Shown: positions 53,481 to 62,756 of the stretch, in pieces | Numbering within the stretch: the first letter of the stretch is position 1 | Layout: the number at the start of each line of letters is the position of its first letter | From: an uncultured Barnesiella sp. | GTDB taxonomy: Bacteria > Bacteroidota > Bacteroidia > Bacteroidales > Barnesiellaceae | Direction of reading: 5' to 3' | Length of the DNA: 64,000 nucleotides | NCBI GenBank assembly: GCA_944320995.1 | Contig: CALUJQ010000001.1 | Location: forward strand, 62,001-126,000 | The notes under the pieces: generated by a model | Databases searched by the model: none | The model's input: the letters and a program-made list of their open reading frames with translations, nothing else | Told to the model about the DNA's origin: nothing | Translations under genes and position numbers: made by a program

Positions 53481-54005
53481 ATGCTAAGTAAAAAAATGGA
53501 AGAGGCTCTCAATGCCCAAATCAATGCCGAGTTTTGGTCGGCCTATTTATATCTGTCGATGTCCAATCACTTTGCCGCAGCCGGTAATCCCGGTTTTGCC
53601 AACTGGTTTTCGGTACAGTTCCAAGAAGAACAGGCACATGCTACTATCTTTATGAAATATGTGCTCTCTTGCGGTGCGAAAGTTACGCTGGCTCCGATTG
53701 CCGAGGTAAAAACCGAATGGGCTTCGCCGCTCGAAGCTTTTGAAGATACGTTGGCCCATGAAAAGAAAGTGACAGCCTTGATTCATCATTTGTGTGTATT
53801 GGCCGATGAGGAGAAAGATTTCGGTACGGCCAATATGTTGAAATGGTTTGTCGATGAGCAAATCGAGGAAGAGGCTGGTGCACAGGAACTGATTGACAGC
53901 CTCAGAATGATCAAGGATAACGGTTTCGGTCTTTATATGCTCGACAAAGAGTTGAAGACCCGCACCTATGTAGAGCCTTCTCCGCTGGCCAAGTCGGCCG
54001 AATAA
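53481..54005 (+). CDS. ftn: Non-haem ferritin
   Basis: Iron-storage protein forming 24-mers that oxidises and stores iron in the cytoplasm. The 174-residue length is typical of bacterial FtnA. Ferroxidase residues are present: Glu17 in NAEFWSAYLYL, Glu50 and His53 in QEEQAHA, Glu94 in LAHEKKV and the Glu/Gln residues in WFVDEQIEEE near 127-133. There is no haem-binding Met at the bacterioferritin position. It is monocistronic between its own promoter and terminator. Confidence 0.96.
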   Translation: MLSKKMEEALNAQINAEFWSAYLYLSMSNHFAAAGNPGFANWFSVQFQEEQAHATIFMKYVLSCGAKVTLAPIAEVKTEWASPLEAFEDTLAHEKKVTALIHHLCVLADEEKDFGTANMLKWFVDEQIEEEAGAQELIDSLRMIKDNGFGLYMLDKELKTRTYVEPSPLAKSAE

Positions 54006-54038
54006 TACCGCGCCCGGCTTTGTATAATGATAGAAGAC

Positions 54039-54078
54039 ACAGGGCAGTTCCCGGCGTGGAACTGCCCTGTTTTTGTTT
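54039..54078 (+). terminator. Terminator of the ferritin gene
   Basis: Perfect 13-bp stem ACAGGGCAGTTCC and GGAACTGCCCTGT with a 6-nt loop, running into TTTTTG. Confidence 0.95.
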
Positions 54079-54185
54079 TGAAATGAAGATATGTCGGAAT
54101 ACCTTTTCCTCGGCATAGATTGTGGTTTTAACACAATTTGGTTATAGTAACGTTTGTATTAACATATATAATACGCTATTTCCTA

Positions 54186-54193
54186 TATATTTG
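54186..54193 (+). promoter_or_regulatory. -7 box of the zinc peptidase gene
   Basis: TATATTTG fits TAnnTTTG, 66 nt before the ATG. No clear -33 element at the usual distance. Confidence 0.4.
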
Positions 54194-54259
54194 CAATCGT
54201 AAAATGGAGAGAATCCAGATGAAATGAATCTGATAGTCATTTATTAATAGGAAGAAGAT

Positions 54260-54940
54260 ATGATTTACATTCTGTTTATAGCAATTACATTGGTGAGTTT
54301 CGCCGTGCAACGGACGTTACAAAGCAAGTTTGAACGTTATTCAAAAATTCCCATTCCTTATGGCTTGACGGGGCGGGATATTGCCGAACGAATGTTGCAG
54401 GAGAATGGGATAAACGATGTTACGGTCACACAAATCGACGGACGTTTGACCGACCACTATAACCCGTCCACTCATACGGTCAATCTCAGCAAGGAGGTCT
54501 ATTATGGCAACAGTGTGGCTGCGGCTGCCGTGGCCGCGCACGAATGCGGTCATGCCGTGCAGCATGCCCGGGCCTATACGTTCCTGAATATACGTTCGGC
54601 GCTGGTGCCGTTTGTGAGTTTTGCATCGAATTGGGTGCAGTGGATTTTGTTGATAGGAATCCTTACCATACAAGTTTATCCGACCATTATGTTTATCGGG
54701 ATCATCTTGTTTGCCGCTACGACGTTGTTCAGTTTCATCACCTTGCCGGTCGAGATTAATGCCAGCCAACGGGCCTTGGCGTGGTTGAACGGTGCCGGGG
54801 TGACCGACGCAACCACCCACGACAAGGCCAAGGACGCTTTGAAATGGGCTGCCTATACCTATGTGGTGGCCGCATTGGGTTCGTTGGCAACGTTGGTTTA
54901 CTACATTCTTATTTTTGCAGGAGGACGCAGGGACAATTAA
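54260..54940 (+). CDS. YugP-type membrane zinc metallopeptidase
   Basis: A 226-residue membrane protein of the zinc peptidase 2 (YugP) family. An N-terminal helix (MIYILFIAITLVSFAV) is followed by a soluble part with the zinc motif HECGH at 94-98 inside AVAAHECGHAVQHA. Three hydrophobic segments follow (about 113-150, 155-175 and 200-222). The NPSTHTVNLSKEVYYGNS block just before the zinc site is typical of the family. Substrates are unknown. It is flanked by its own promoter and terminator. Confidence 0.92.
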   Translation: MIYILFIAITLVSFAVQRTLQSKFERYSKIPIPYGLTGRDIAERMLQENGINDVTVTQIDGRLTDHYNPSTHTVNLSKEVYYGNSVAAAAVAAHECGHAVQHARAYTFLNIRSALVPFVSFASNWVQWILLIGILTIQVYPTIMFIGIILFAATTLFSFITLPVEINASQRALAWLNGAGVTDATTHDKAKDALKWAAYTYVVAALGSLATLVYYILIFAGGRRDN

Positions 54941-54966
54941 AAGTTATTCAGAATAAAAGGCAACAA

Positions 54967-55004
54967 AGGCCGCCATCTCGATTTCTGATGGCGGCCTCTG
55001 TTTT
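54967..55004 (+). terminator. Terminator of the zinc peptidase gene
   Basis: Perfect 11-bp stem AGGCCGCCATC and GATGGCGGCCT, loop 9 nt, then CTGTTTT. Confidence 0.9.
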
Positions 55005-55032
55005 AAAAATCGGAAGAAAAATGACGGCATAT

Positions 55033-55064
55033 TTTGTGTATATAAATGATTCGCCGTAATTTTG
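55033..55064 (+). promoter_or_regulatory. Promoter of the second DUF3575 locus
   Basis: TTTG at 55033-55036 and TAATTTTG at 55057-55064 with exactly 20 nt between. The 5' UTR would be about 85 nt. Confidence 0.6.
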
Positions 55065-55156
55065 TTTGGTTTTTTACAGAATTGCATAAACTTGTGTTTC
55101 TTTTGGAAAAATATTCAAGAGGATAAAAAAGATTGTTTATGGGTCTATAGATAAAT

Positions 55157-55705
55157 ATGAAAAAGTTTTTGTATAGGTGTTTTATGATTTCAGGAATAAT
55201 CCTAAGCACACAAATCGTTAACGCACAGCGAGTCGCCTTGAAAAGTAATTTGATCGATTGGGCTACGTTATCTCCCAACTTGGCCATGGAGGTGAGGCTC
55301 AACCAGAAATTTACACTCGATATAAGTGCGACGACCCATCCATTCTCTTTCACGATTGCCGATATAAAAGCGACTCATTTCAGGTTACAACCCGAATTGC
55401 GGTATTGGTTCAATCGGCCTATGGCCCGCCATTTTGTGGGAGTGGGTCTATTGGGAGGATTGTATAACTTGCGGGTGAAAGAGCATTTTTATGAAGGCGA
55501 TATTTGGGGGGCGGGGATTACCTATGGGTATGCTTTTGTGCTGAGCCGCCATTGGAACATGGAGGCGACCCTCGGAGTGGGTATGGCTCGGGCGAGAGCT
55601 TTTGATTATCGGGTCGATGAAGAGAAACCGGCAACTCCCAATCTTTTGAAGTGGACTCCTGTTCCTATTCGGTTGGGGCTTTCGTTCTCTTATCTGTTTA
55701 AGTGA
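55157..55705 (+). CDS. DUF3575 outer-membrane barrel protein (second copy)
   Basis: A 182-residue exported protein, signal ending VNA with Gln at +1. It aligns along its length with the fimbrial-operon DUF3575 protein at 21741: VALKSNLIDWATLSPNLAME against LAIKSNALGWATATPTLGIE, then FRLQPELRYWF, WGAGITYGYAFVLSRHW and MEATLGVGMARARAFDY. The cysteine pair of the first copy is absent. It starts a three-gene unit with an OmpA-like protein and a giant outer-membrane protein. No fimbrillin gene is nearby, so this pair may serve a different partner. Confidence 0.82.
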   Translation: MKKFLYRCFMISGIILSTQIVNAQRVALKSNLIDWATLSPNLAMEVRLNQKFTLDISATTHPFSFTIADIKATHFRLQPELRYWFNRPMARHFVGVGLLGGLYNLRVKEHFYEGDIWGAGITYGYAFVLSRHWNMEATLGVGMARARAFDYRVDEEKPATPNLLKWTPVPIRLGLSFSYLFK

Positions 55706-55720
55706 TTATAAATTGTGTCC

Positions 55721-57748
55721 ATGTTGAATTTTAATACATTCCGCCTGCTTGTTCTTGCGGGTATATTCTTTATTATTGGAACTTTGTCGTTGTGGGCCCG
55801 CGATATAAATGTGCGGGGTACGGTCTCCAATATCGAGGGCGAACCTATGTATAGGGTGAGCATTTACAATGCCGCGACAAACAAACTGGTCGGTTCGACC
55901 AATGAAGATGGAAAATATCTGGTAAAAATAGATTCGGAGGGAGAATTGCTTTTCGCTTCGTTGGGGTATGAAGAGCGGAAGGTGGCCGTTCGGGGAGAGT
56001 TGACGATAGATGTCGAACTTGAACCTTCGGCAATTGCGCTCGACGAGGTTGTCGTTTCGGCCAAAAAAATTACCGACAATGTGATTCCCGAACCCACCGA
56101 CATAGAGGTGAAAGGGAATTATTTTCATATCAAGACCCGGGTGAAAATTCCCAAGGAGCTTTTTTCTACGAATGCCCGCATGATTATTCAACCGGGAATC
56201 TACAATGTGACCCGTGACCAGATGTTAATGCTCGAGCCGTTGGTATTTGATGGGAAAGAGTATGCCATTACCCAAGAACGCATGTATGATTATGATTTGA
56301 GCCAAGACCCTTTGGCCCGATACGTTCAGGTGAAGCAAAGTTCTTCCCGCCGGGACGATTTGGTGGGGTATAACGACTCGATTTATGTGGAGAATCCCAA
56401 TGACGATTTCCGTTGTGATATGATGGTGGCGATGGAGAATTACAATCGAGTTTTGTATCGCGATACATTTGTCATTGCCCGCGGGGTGGTGAATCCGTTA
56501 CGTTTTTTGGAGTATGAAATCCCCGGGAGTGCGGTGAAAAACGAAAGTTTCTTCCCGCAGCCCGAGATGCAGTTGCGCGATACGAGAGGCGACGTGAACT
56601 TGACATTCAAGGTGAATAAAAGCGATCTCGATCTCGACGCGGGGAACAATCGCAGCGAACTTAACTCGCTGATCGACCAACTGCGCCAAATCGAGAGTGA
56701 CCCGAATGCCCGGTTGAAAAGTTTCTCTATTGAAGGGACGGCGTCGCCGGAAGGGAATTACGAAAAGAACAAGCAGTTGGCCCAACAGCGTATGTTGTCG
56801 GCCATGTCGTTTGTCCTTGGTAAGTTGGACGATTCAACTCGCAGACAGCTCGATATAAGTACGACAGCGTCGGTAGAATCATGGAGCCGGGTCGTCAATT
56901 TGCTGCGTGCCGATGGGAAAACCAAAGAGGCCGACGCCATACAGGCGGTTATCGACAAATATCCCGGAAATCCCAATCGGCAGTCGAGGGCTGTGGTGGC
57001 ATTGCCGTTTTATCGTCCGTTGATTACCGGTCAATATTTGCCGAGGTTGCGCCGGGTAGGTTATGAACTGCTCTTTTCGCAGTATCGTTATCTTACCGAC
57101 GAGGAGATTGCGGCATTGTATCGAGACAACAGTGCGGCGCTCTCGCGGAATGAATTTTGGCGGTTGTACAATCTTGCCGAATCGAAAGAAGAGCGGGAAG
57201 CGATATGCCGGAGGGCATTGGAGGTCTATCCCAAATTTCTGGTGGCGGCAACCGATTTGTCGGCTATGCTTATCGAGAAGAGAACACCCGACCCGGAGTT
57301 GCTGCTCCCTTATCTCGATATGCCGGAGTTGCCCGACGAAACGAGGTTGAATCAGGTGGTGGCTTGGCTTTCGGCCGGACGTTATGTTCAAGCCGATTCC
57401 TTGGCTGCTTATTTGCCCGATGAGGGTGTTTACCATAAGGCCAGAATCTACGCGGCAGCTTTGAACGGACGTTATAACGAAGTGATGCAGGAAATTTCGG
57501 AAGAGTCGTCCTTTAATGAAGTGTTGATGTTGTTGGCTATCAAAGCGAACGATCAGGCTTGGGAAAAAGCCAAACTGCTCGGTAATTCGGCCAAAGAAAA
57601 TTATATCAAGGCGGTGGCTGCCAATCGGGTCGATGAGGTGGTTCGTGCGTTGTCCTATTTGGATGCCGCGTTCAAGAAAGACCCGTCGTTGCGCGATATA
57701 GCCAGTGTTGATGGCGATGTGTTGGATTTGTTACAAGACGAGGAATAA
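55721..57748 (+). CDS. CarboxypepD_reg-like/OmpA-like/TPR-like protein
   Basis: A 675-residue exported protein (signal ending LWA). Residues about 25-105 form a carboxypeptidase-regulatory-like beta domain of the kind found at the N-terminus of SusC-type receptors (INVRGTVSNIEGEPMYRVSI, ALDEVVVSAKK), but no TonB barrel follows. An OmpA-like region lies at about 290-370 (VNLTFKVNKSDLDLDAGNNR, IEGTASPEGNYEKNKQLAQQ). The C-terminal 200 residues are helical repeats (FWRLYNLAESKEEREAICRR, ALEVYPKFLVAATDLSAML). It resembles an enlarged version of the protein at 22310. ATG 55721 is preferred to GTG 55715. Confidence 0.75.
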   Translation: MLNFNTFRLLVLAGIFFIIGTLSLWARDINVRGTVSNIEGEPMYRVSIYNAATNKLVGSTNEDGKYLVKIDSEGELLFASLGYEERKVAVRGELTIDVELEPSAIALDEVVVSAKKITDNVIPEPTDIEVKGNYFHIKTRVKIPKELFSTNARMIIQPGIYNVTRDQMLMLEPLVFDGKEYAITQERMYDYDLSQDPLARYVQVKQSSSRRDDLVGYNDSIYVENPNDDFRCDMMVAMENYNRVLYRDTFVIARGVVNPLRFLEYEIPGSAVKNESFFPQPEMQLRDTRGDVNLTFKVNKSDLDLDAGNNRSELNSLIDQLRQIESDPNARLKSFSIEGTASPEGNYEKNKQLAQQRMLSAMSFVLGKLDDSTRRQLDISTTASVESWSRVVNLLRADGKTKEADAIQAVIDKYPGNPNRQSRAVVALPFYRPLITGQYLPRLRRVGYELLFSQYRYLTDEEIAALYRDNSAALSRNEFWRLYNLAESKEEREAICRRALEVYPKFLVAATDLSAMLIEKRTPDPELLLPYLDMPELPDETRLNQVVAWLSAGRYVQADSLAAYLPDEGVYHKARIYAAALNGRYNEVMQEISEESSFNEVLMLLAIKANDQAWEKAKLLGNSAKENYIKAVAANRVDEVVRALSYLDAAFKKDPSLRDIASVDGDVLDLLQDEE

Positions 57749-57751
57749 GAT

Positions 57752-60700
57752 ATGATAATAGAATATGTTATGCGTAGTTTGACTTTGTCGGTTCGGCTCG
57801 TGTTCCTTTTCCTGCTTTTGGGTGCAGGGAGTATAATGGCCCAAGAGCCGGTTCAGAAGGATACGACCCAATTCAACGGATTGGATTATATGCTGCAAAA
57901 ACCGGCAAAGAACGAGACTTATGTCCAAAAGAGAGTGGGCGATCACCTCTTTGTGTCGGGCGAAACGGGCCTTGTCATGGACCGTTCGGCGGGTTCGCTG
58001 TTTGTCACTCCCGGGCTGGGGCTTCGTGTCGGGGCCACGGTGGGTGATTGGTTTACCCCGGTACACGGTATGCGTGTGGGGCTGAATGCCGGGTTGCACA
58101 ATGGACTTGGAGGAGTAAATCCCTATTTTGCCGGTGTGTCGGCCGATTATTTGATGAATATTACCGCCTTGTTGCGTAAAGATAATCCGGCACGCATGTT
58201 CGAATTGATAGGTGTGGCCGGAGGTGAATATCAGTTGTTGTACCGTAGAGGCGATTGGACGCATGCCGGAGGTTTCAGGTTGGGCATGCAGACCCGGTTT
58301 AATTTCTCGCCGCTCACCTTTTTCTACCTCGAGCCTCGCGTGGGAATCTATACCGATGGGATAGACGGGATAAAGACATGGATGCGGTATGATTGGGAGG
58401 CTTCGTTGATGGCCGGCTTGGGTTATCGGTTGCTTTCGGCTCCGGTGCGTCGCCACGAGCCTTTTTGGGGGGCCGGTCAAGGCCTGTTTCTCTCGGCTGC
58501 GGGAGGTGCGGCGGCGACGTTGACGAGTGCTTCGAACTTCCTGCTCGATCCCGGAGCTACGGCCATGGTCTCGATCGGTGAGCAGTTTACTCCGGTATCG
58601 GCATTGCGGTTGTCGGGATTGTTGCGGTATTTGAAAACCGGCAAGATGTATGACAAGGAATCTTTTGGTTTGCAACTCGATTACTTGTTTAATATGCATG
58701 CTTTGTTTGGAGGATATGATCCTGCGCGAGTATTTGAGTTGTCGGGGCTGGTGGGTGCCGGATACCATTCGGTGGCTGTCGATGATAAGCTCAATACGCG
58801 GTGGAGTGTGGGAGCAGGCTTGCACGGTGAATTCCGGTTGTCGGGGCATTGGGGCGTATTTGTGGAGCCTCGGGTCGATGTCTTTTCCAATGGCTCGTGG
58901 GGCGATGAGTTGAGTGCTGTCGATCCCCTGCCGTCGGTGTTGGCCGGGTTCACCTATCGGCCCGTATCTCCTGCGGTAAATCGGGCAGCCATAGAAGATG
59001 AACCGTTTGAGTTTCCTCGGCCTGTCGGAAATCTCTATTTGACGGCCGGCGGGGGGTTCGCCGGAGTGATGAAGTCGTCGCTTTCCAACCCGTTGCCCAA
59101 TAAAGGATACCGTGTATTCGGCGGATTGGGCACATGGTGGAACCGGGTTTCGGGAGCCCGGCTGTTGCTCAATTATTCGTCGCTCGATGCACCCTCCTCT
59201 TCGTATAGGACATTGGCTGTCGGTTCCCAACTCGATTATCTGTTGAACTTCTCCAATCTTTTTTATGGTTATGACCCTAATCGCCTGTTTGGGTTGAGCG
59301 GGGTGGCCGGGTTGAATTACGACTATGTGTCGGCTGAGGGCCGTTTCCAACATGCTTTGGGCGTGGGAGTCGGTTTGCAAGGAGCATTCCGTTTGAACGA
59401 TATGTTCGGACTCTTCATCGAGCCCCGCATGAATGTCAGTCAAAATAACCGTTGGGAGCAGGGCCTTTTCTCTACTATCGATGTCGTGCCTACCCTCACG
59501 GCGGGAGTTATTTACCACCTTTATGGATATGGCATGAAACATGGTACGATGGACAAGACGGAGGAGTTTCGGAACGAAAGTTCGGTCGATCACATGTTTT
59601 ATGGCGCAGGAGTCGGTGCCGCCGGGATTTTGCATCGGGAATTGTTTTCGCAACCGATGGGTCGTATAGGTCCTATGGCTTCGCTCTATTGGGGTAAATG
59701 GTTTACGGCTTCGTCGGGAATCAGGTTGACGGCCGGTGGTGGGGTGTATGGCGATTCAGAACCGGGGAACCGGAAGTTTGCCCTTGTCCAACTCGACTAT
59801 CTGTGGAATATCAACTCGACGCTTTACGGGTATAATCCATCGCGTATTTTCGAGGCGAATTTGGGCGTGGGAGCCGTGTTGTCCTATGCGACCAGTTATC
59901 ATACGGACTATTATCCCGGTATGGGATTGAGCTTGCAAGGCCTGTGGAACGTAGGCCCCGGGGTAGGGGTGTTTGTAGAACCTCAATTAAGAGCTTTCGG
60001 GAAACAATATTCCCGAGAAAGTTATGCGGGATTGCCGGTCGATGTACTTACCTCGGTGAATGTGGGTTTGCAATATCGGCTCGACCGATATGATTATGCC
60101 GCCAATCATGCGGCTTACGATTCGAGCGACAAGTATTTCCTCTCGGTCGCTTATACGGGCCGTTGGCTGAGGCAGTCGGGCGCTTTTGCCGATGGTTATG
60201 GCGCAGCTATCTCTTTCGGTAAATGGTACACTCCGTTATCGGGGTGGCGCTTGGGAGCGGATTATGGTTATTACGACATGAAACAGCAATATATGGCTCT
60301 GTCGCTTTCGGCCGATTATCTGTTCAATCTGTCGGCTTTTACGGCCGGATATAATTCCAACCGGATTTTCGATCTTATTGTGTCGGGAGGTGTATATGGC
60401 GGTGCCGGGAATTACCGGAAGAAGAACGAGTTTGTATATGGAGGGAAGGTCGGCATGCAAGGTCGGTTCAATGTGTCGTCGGATATTGATTTGTTTGTAG
60501 AACCGCAACTCGTGGCATCACATACGGCTCACAGTTATGACCTTTTCGACCCCGAGGCTCGTGTGCTGGTGGGACTTAATTACAAATTGGGCGGTGGCGC
60601 TGCCGCCGGCAGCCGCCGTCTCCCCGATAAGAGAAACTATTTTTCGGTGTCGGTGGGACCGTCGATGTTTAGCGAAACGATTATGATGGACCAATATCGG

Positions 60701-61174
60701 AAAGTGTCGGTGGGTGCCGACCTTTCGATGGGGCGTTGGTTTACGGCCTCGTCGGGTATAGAGGTCGGGTTGGAATATGATTTCATCGCGCCTCACTCGT
60801 CGAAAACCTTGAATTTGGGGACGGTCCATGCCGATTATTTGCTCAACCTCACGTCGTTGCTCGAGCCCGATCCCGACCGCCGTTTCCATTTGATAGGTTC
60901 GGTGGGTACCGGTTTCGGTTGGAGCAACTACAATAGCGAAGGCGGTGTGGGTTGGATGGCCGAGGCCGGGTTGCAATTGCGTTGGAATGTCTCCCGCTCG
61001 TTCGATTTCTTTGTGGAGCCTTCGATGACCCTTTGGGACGACAAACTTTATGACGGGGTTCTCAACACACACCATTTTGTGGGAGTGGGTCGTGTTTCGT
61101 TGGGAACTGCCTATCGGTTTTTATATAAGGCAATGAAGTTACAACTGCGTCTTGTCTCGTCCATACAGGGATAA
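57752..61174 (+). CDS. 1,140-residue outer-membrane protein of six tandem barrel-like repeats
   Basis: Signal peptide (core LVFLFLLLGAGSIMA, Gln at +1), then six repeats of about 180 residues starting near residues 64, 242, 427, 613, 793 and 962. Each repeat has the same order: an opening strand (HLFVSGETG, GLFLSAAGG, NLYLTAGGG, HMFYGAGVG, KYFLSVAYT, NYFSVSVGP), then GxWFTPxSGxRL, ADYLxN(L/I), GYxPxRxFxLxGxxGxGY, a GLQGxFR strand, an F(V/I)EP strand and a final strand ending GLxYRL. The alternating pattern and aromatic girdle residues point to beta-barrel units. The gene starts 3 nt after the OmpA-like gene. I know of no described family with six such units in one chain; the function is unknown. 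Confidence 0.75.
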   Translation: MIIEYVMRSLTLSVRLVFLFLLLGAGSIMAQEPVQKDTTQFNGLDYMLQKPAKNETYVQKRVGDHLFVSGETGLVMDRSAGSLFVTPGLGLRVGATVGDWFTPVHGMRVGLNAGLHNGLGGVNPYFAGVSADYLMNITALLRKDNPARMFELIGVAGGEYQLLYRRGDWTHAGGFRLGMQTRFNFSPLTFFYLEPRVGIYTDGIDGIKTWMRYDWEASLMAGLGYRLLSAPVRRHEPFWGAGQGLFLSAAGGAAATLTSASNFLLDPGATAMVSIGEQFTPVSALRLSGLLRYLKTGKMYDKESFGLQLDYLFNMHALFGGYDPARVFELSGLVGAGYHSVAVDDKLNTRWSVGAGLHGEFRLSGHWGVFVEPRVDVFSNGSWGDELSAVDPLPSVLAGFTYRPVSPAVNRAAIEDEPFEFPRPVGNLYLTAGGGFAGVMKSSLSNPLPNKGYRVFGGLGTWWNRVSGARLLLNYSSLDAPSSSYRTLAVGSQLDYLLNFSNLFYGYDPNRLFGLSGVAGLNYDYVSAEGRFQHALGVGVGLQGAFRLNDMFGLFIEPRMNVSQNNRWEQGLFSTIDVVPTLTAGVIYHLYGYGMKHGTMDKTEEFRNESSVDHMFYGAGVGAAGILHRELFSQPMGRIGPMASLYWGKWFTASSGIRLTAGGGVYGDSEPGNRKFALVQLDYLWNINSTLYGYNPSRIFEANLGVGAVLSYATSYHTDYYPGMGLSLQGLWNVGPGVGVFVEPQLRAFGKQYSRESYAGLPVDVLTSVNVGLQYRLDRYDYAANHAAYDSSDKYFLSVAYTGRWLRQSGAFADGYGAAISFGKWYTPLSGWRLGADYGYYDMKQQYMALSLSADYLFNLSAFTAGYNSNRIFDLIVSGGVYGGAGNYRKKNEFVYGGKVGMQGRFNVSSDIDLFVEPQLVASHTAHSYDLFDPEARVLVGLNYKLGGGAAAGSRRLPDKRNYFSVSVGPSMFSETIMMDQYRKVSVGADLSMGRWFTASSGIEVGLEYDFIAPHSSKTLNLGTVHADYLLNLTSLLEPDPDRRFHLIGSVGTGFGWSNYNSEGGVGWMAEAGLQLRWNVSRSFDFFVEPSMTLWDDKLYDGVLNTHHFVGVGRVSLGTAYRFLYKAMKLQLRLVSSIQG

Positions 61175-61189
61175 GGCGCAGTCGTTTTT
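61144..61189 (+). terminator. Terminator overlapping the 3' end of the six-repeat gene
   Basis: ACTGCGTCTT (61144-61153) pairs with AAGGCGCAGT (61173-61182, one G-U wobble), followed by CGTTTTTG. The TAA stop (61172-61174) lies at the base of the loop and second arm. Confidence 0.7.
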
Positions 61190-61235
61190 GCCTTGAAAGT
61201 TTACCGTATATTCCGTACTATATCACTTTTTTCAT

Positions 61236-61243
61236 TATCTTTG
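61236..61243 (+). promoter_or_regulatory. -7 box of hisS
   Basis: TATCTTTG, 106 nt before the hisS ATG; only a weak TTCC element lies near -33. Confidence 0.5.
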
Positions 61244-61349
61244 CGCACGGATGCAAAAACAGTCAGTGCCGTTTCGGCAACTTGGGAGCTGTTTTTAGAT
61301 ATTCGGTTTGGTGGGGGATTCCCAATTAAAATTTATATATAAATCAGAT

Positions 61350-62711
61350 ATGACTTCAAAACCTTGCATTCCGAAAGGTACGCGCGATTTCTCTGTGGAG
61401 GAGATGGCCAAGCGCAATTATATATTCGATACGATCAAAAGTGTTTTCAACCTGTATGGATTTCGGCAAATCGAGACGCCGGCCATGGAGACTTTGCAGA
61501 CGCTCATGGGCAAATATGGAGAGGAGGGCGATAAACTCTTGTTCAAAGTGCTGAATTCGGGCGATTTCCGTGCCGATGTTTCCGATTCCGATTGGTCCGA
61601 TTGCAATCTCAATCGGTTGGCTGCCCGCTTGTGCGAGAAGGGGTTGCGTTATGACCTCACGGTGCCTTTTGCCCGCTTTGTGGTGATGCACCGCAACGAA
61701 CTCACATTCCCGTTCAAACGGTATCAGATACAGCCGGTATGGCGTGCCGATCGTCCGCAAAAAGGCCGTTATCGTGAGTTCTACCAGTGCGATGCCGATG
61801 TGGTAGGGTCCGACTCGTTGCTGAACGAGGTGGAATTAATCCAAATGATCGACGAGGTATTTGCCCGGTTGGGAATACGGGTGGCCATAAAATTGAACAA
61901 CCGCAAGATATTGAGCGGTATCGCCGAGTGGATAGGGGCTCCCGAAAAGATTGTCGATATTACCGTTGCTATCGATAAACTCGATAAGATAGGACTTGAC
62001 AAGGTGAATGATGAGTTGCGCGAGAAAGGATTGTCGGAAGAGGCGATCTCCCGTTTGCAACCCGTTATTTTGTTGCAAGGCAGCAACGAGGAGAAGTTGC
62101 AGGTGCTGCGTCGGGAACTGTCGGGCTCGGAGACGGGTATGAAGGGAATCGACGAACTGGAATATATTTTGCAGAAACTCTCGCCGTCGCCTTTGCGTGC
62201 CGCTCTCGAAATTGATTTGACTTTGGCCCGGGGACTCAATTACTATACGGGAGCCATTCTCGAAGTGAAGGCCCTCGATGTGCAGATAGGCAGTATTACG
62301 GGAGGCGGTCGTTACGACAACCTTACCGGCGTATTTGGCTTGCCGGGTGTTTCGGGTGTAGGAATTTCGTTTGGGGCCGACCGTATTTTCGATGTCCTCA
62401 ACCAACTCGATTTGTATCCTAAAGAGTCGCGCCAATCGACACAGGTACTCTTTGTCAATTTCGGAGAAAAGGAGTGTGATGTGTCTCTTTCGCATTTGTC
62501 CCGATTGAGGGCTGCGGGGATACGCGCCGAGATTTATCCCGAGTCCTCCAAAATGAAAAAACAGATGAGCTATGCCGATGCTATCGGTGCCGAGTATGTG
62601 GCGCTGGTGGGCGAAGACGAGATAGCCGAGGGGAAAATAACTTTGAAGAATATGACCACCGGCGAGCAGTCGCGACTGTCGCTCGACGAGGTAATCGCTC
62701 TTTTTGCCTGA
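61350..62711 (+). CDS. hisS: Histidine-tRNA ligase
   Basis: Class II aminoacyl-tRNA synthetase charging tRNA-His. ATG 61350 gives [19 protein letters not shown], the standard HisRS N-terminus, and 453 residues. Motif 1 region: [16 protein letters not shown]. Motif 2: [11 protein letters not shown] followed by [20 protein letters not shown]. The His-binding block is [14 protein letters not shown], and motif 3 is [10 protein letters not shown]. The C-terminal anticodon-binding domain follows ([12 protein letters not shown] to the end). The frame upstream to 61308 has no homology and is ignored. It is followed by the ATPase gene after 45 nt. Confidence 0.96.
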   Translation: MTSKPCIPKGTRDFSVEEMAKRNYIFDTIKSVFNLYGFRQIETPAMETLQTLMGKYGEEGDKLLFKVLNSGDFRADVSDSDWSDCNLNRLAARLCEKGLRYDLTVPFARFVVMHRNELTFPFKRYQIQPVWRADRPQKGRYREFYQCDADVVGSDSLLNEVELIQMIDEVFARLGIRVAIKLNNRKILSGIAEWIGAPEKIVDITVAIDKLDKIGLDKVNDELREKGLSEEAISRLQPVILLQGSNEEKLQVLRRELSGSETGMKGIDELEYILQKLSPSPLRAALEIDLTLARGLNYYTGAILEVKALDVQIGSITGGGRYDNLTGVFGLPGVSGVGISFGADRIFDVLNQLDLYPKESRQSTQVLFVNFGEKECDVSLSHLSRLRAAGIRAEIYPESSKMKKQMSYADAIGAEYVALVGEDEIAEGKITLKNMTTGEQSRLSLDEVIALFA

Positions 62712-62756
62712 CACAAGGAGCAGTAACGATATAAATAAAACATATAGATAGAACCG

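Noticed and set aside
57731..59653. 640-residue open frame on the minus strand
   Set aside because: Antisense to the six-repeat outer-membrane gene; composition is typical of a reverse shadow and there is no start context or signal.
61244..61349. T-box or attenuator leader for hisS
   Set aside because: No T-box sequence, no run of His codons in a leader peptide and no terminator hairpin in the leader; T-boxes are not expected in this phylum.
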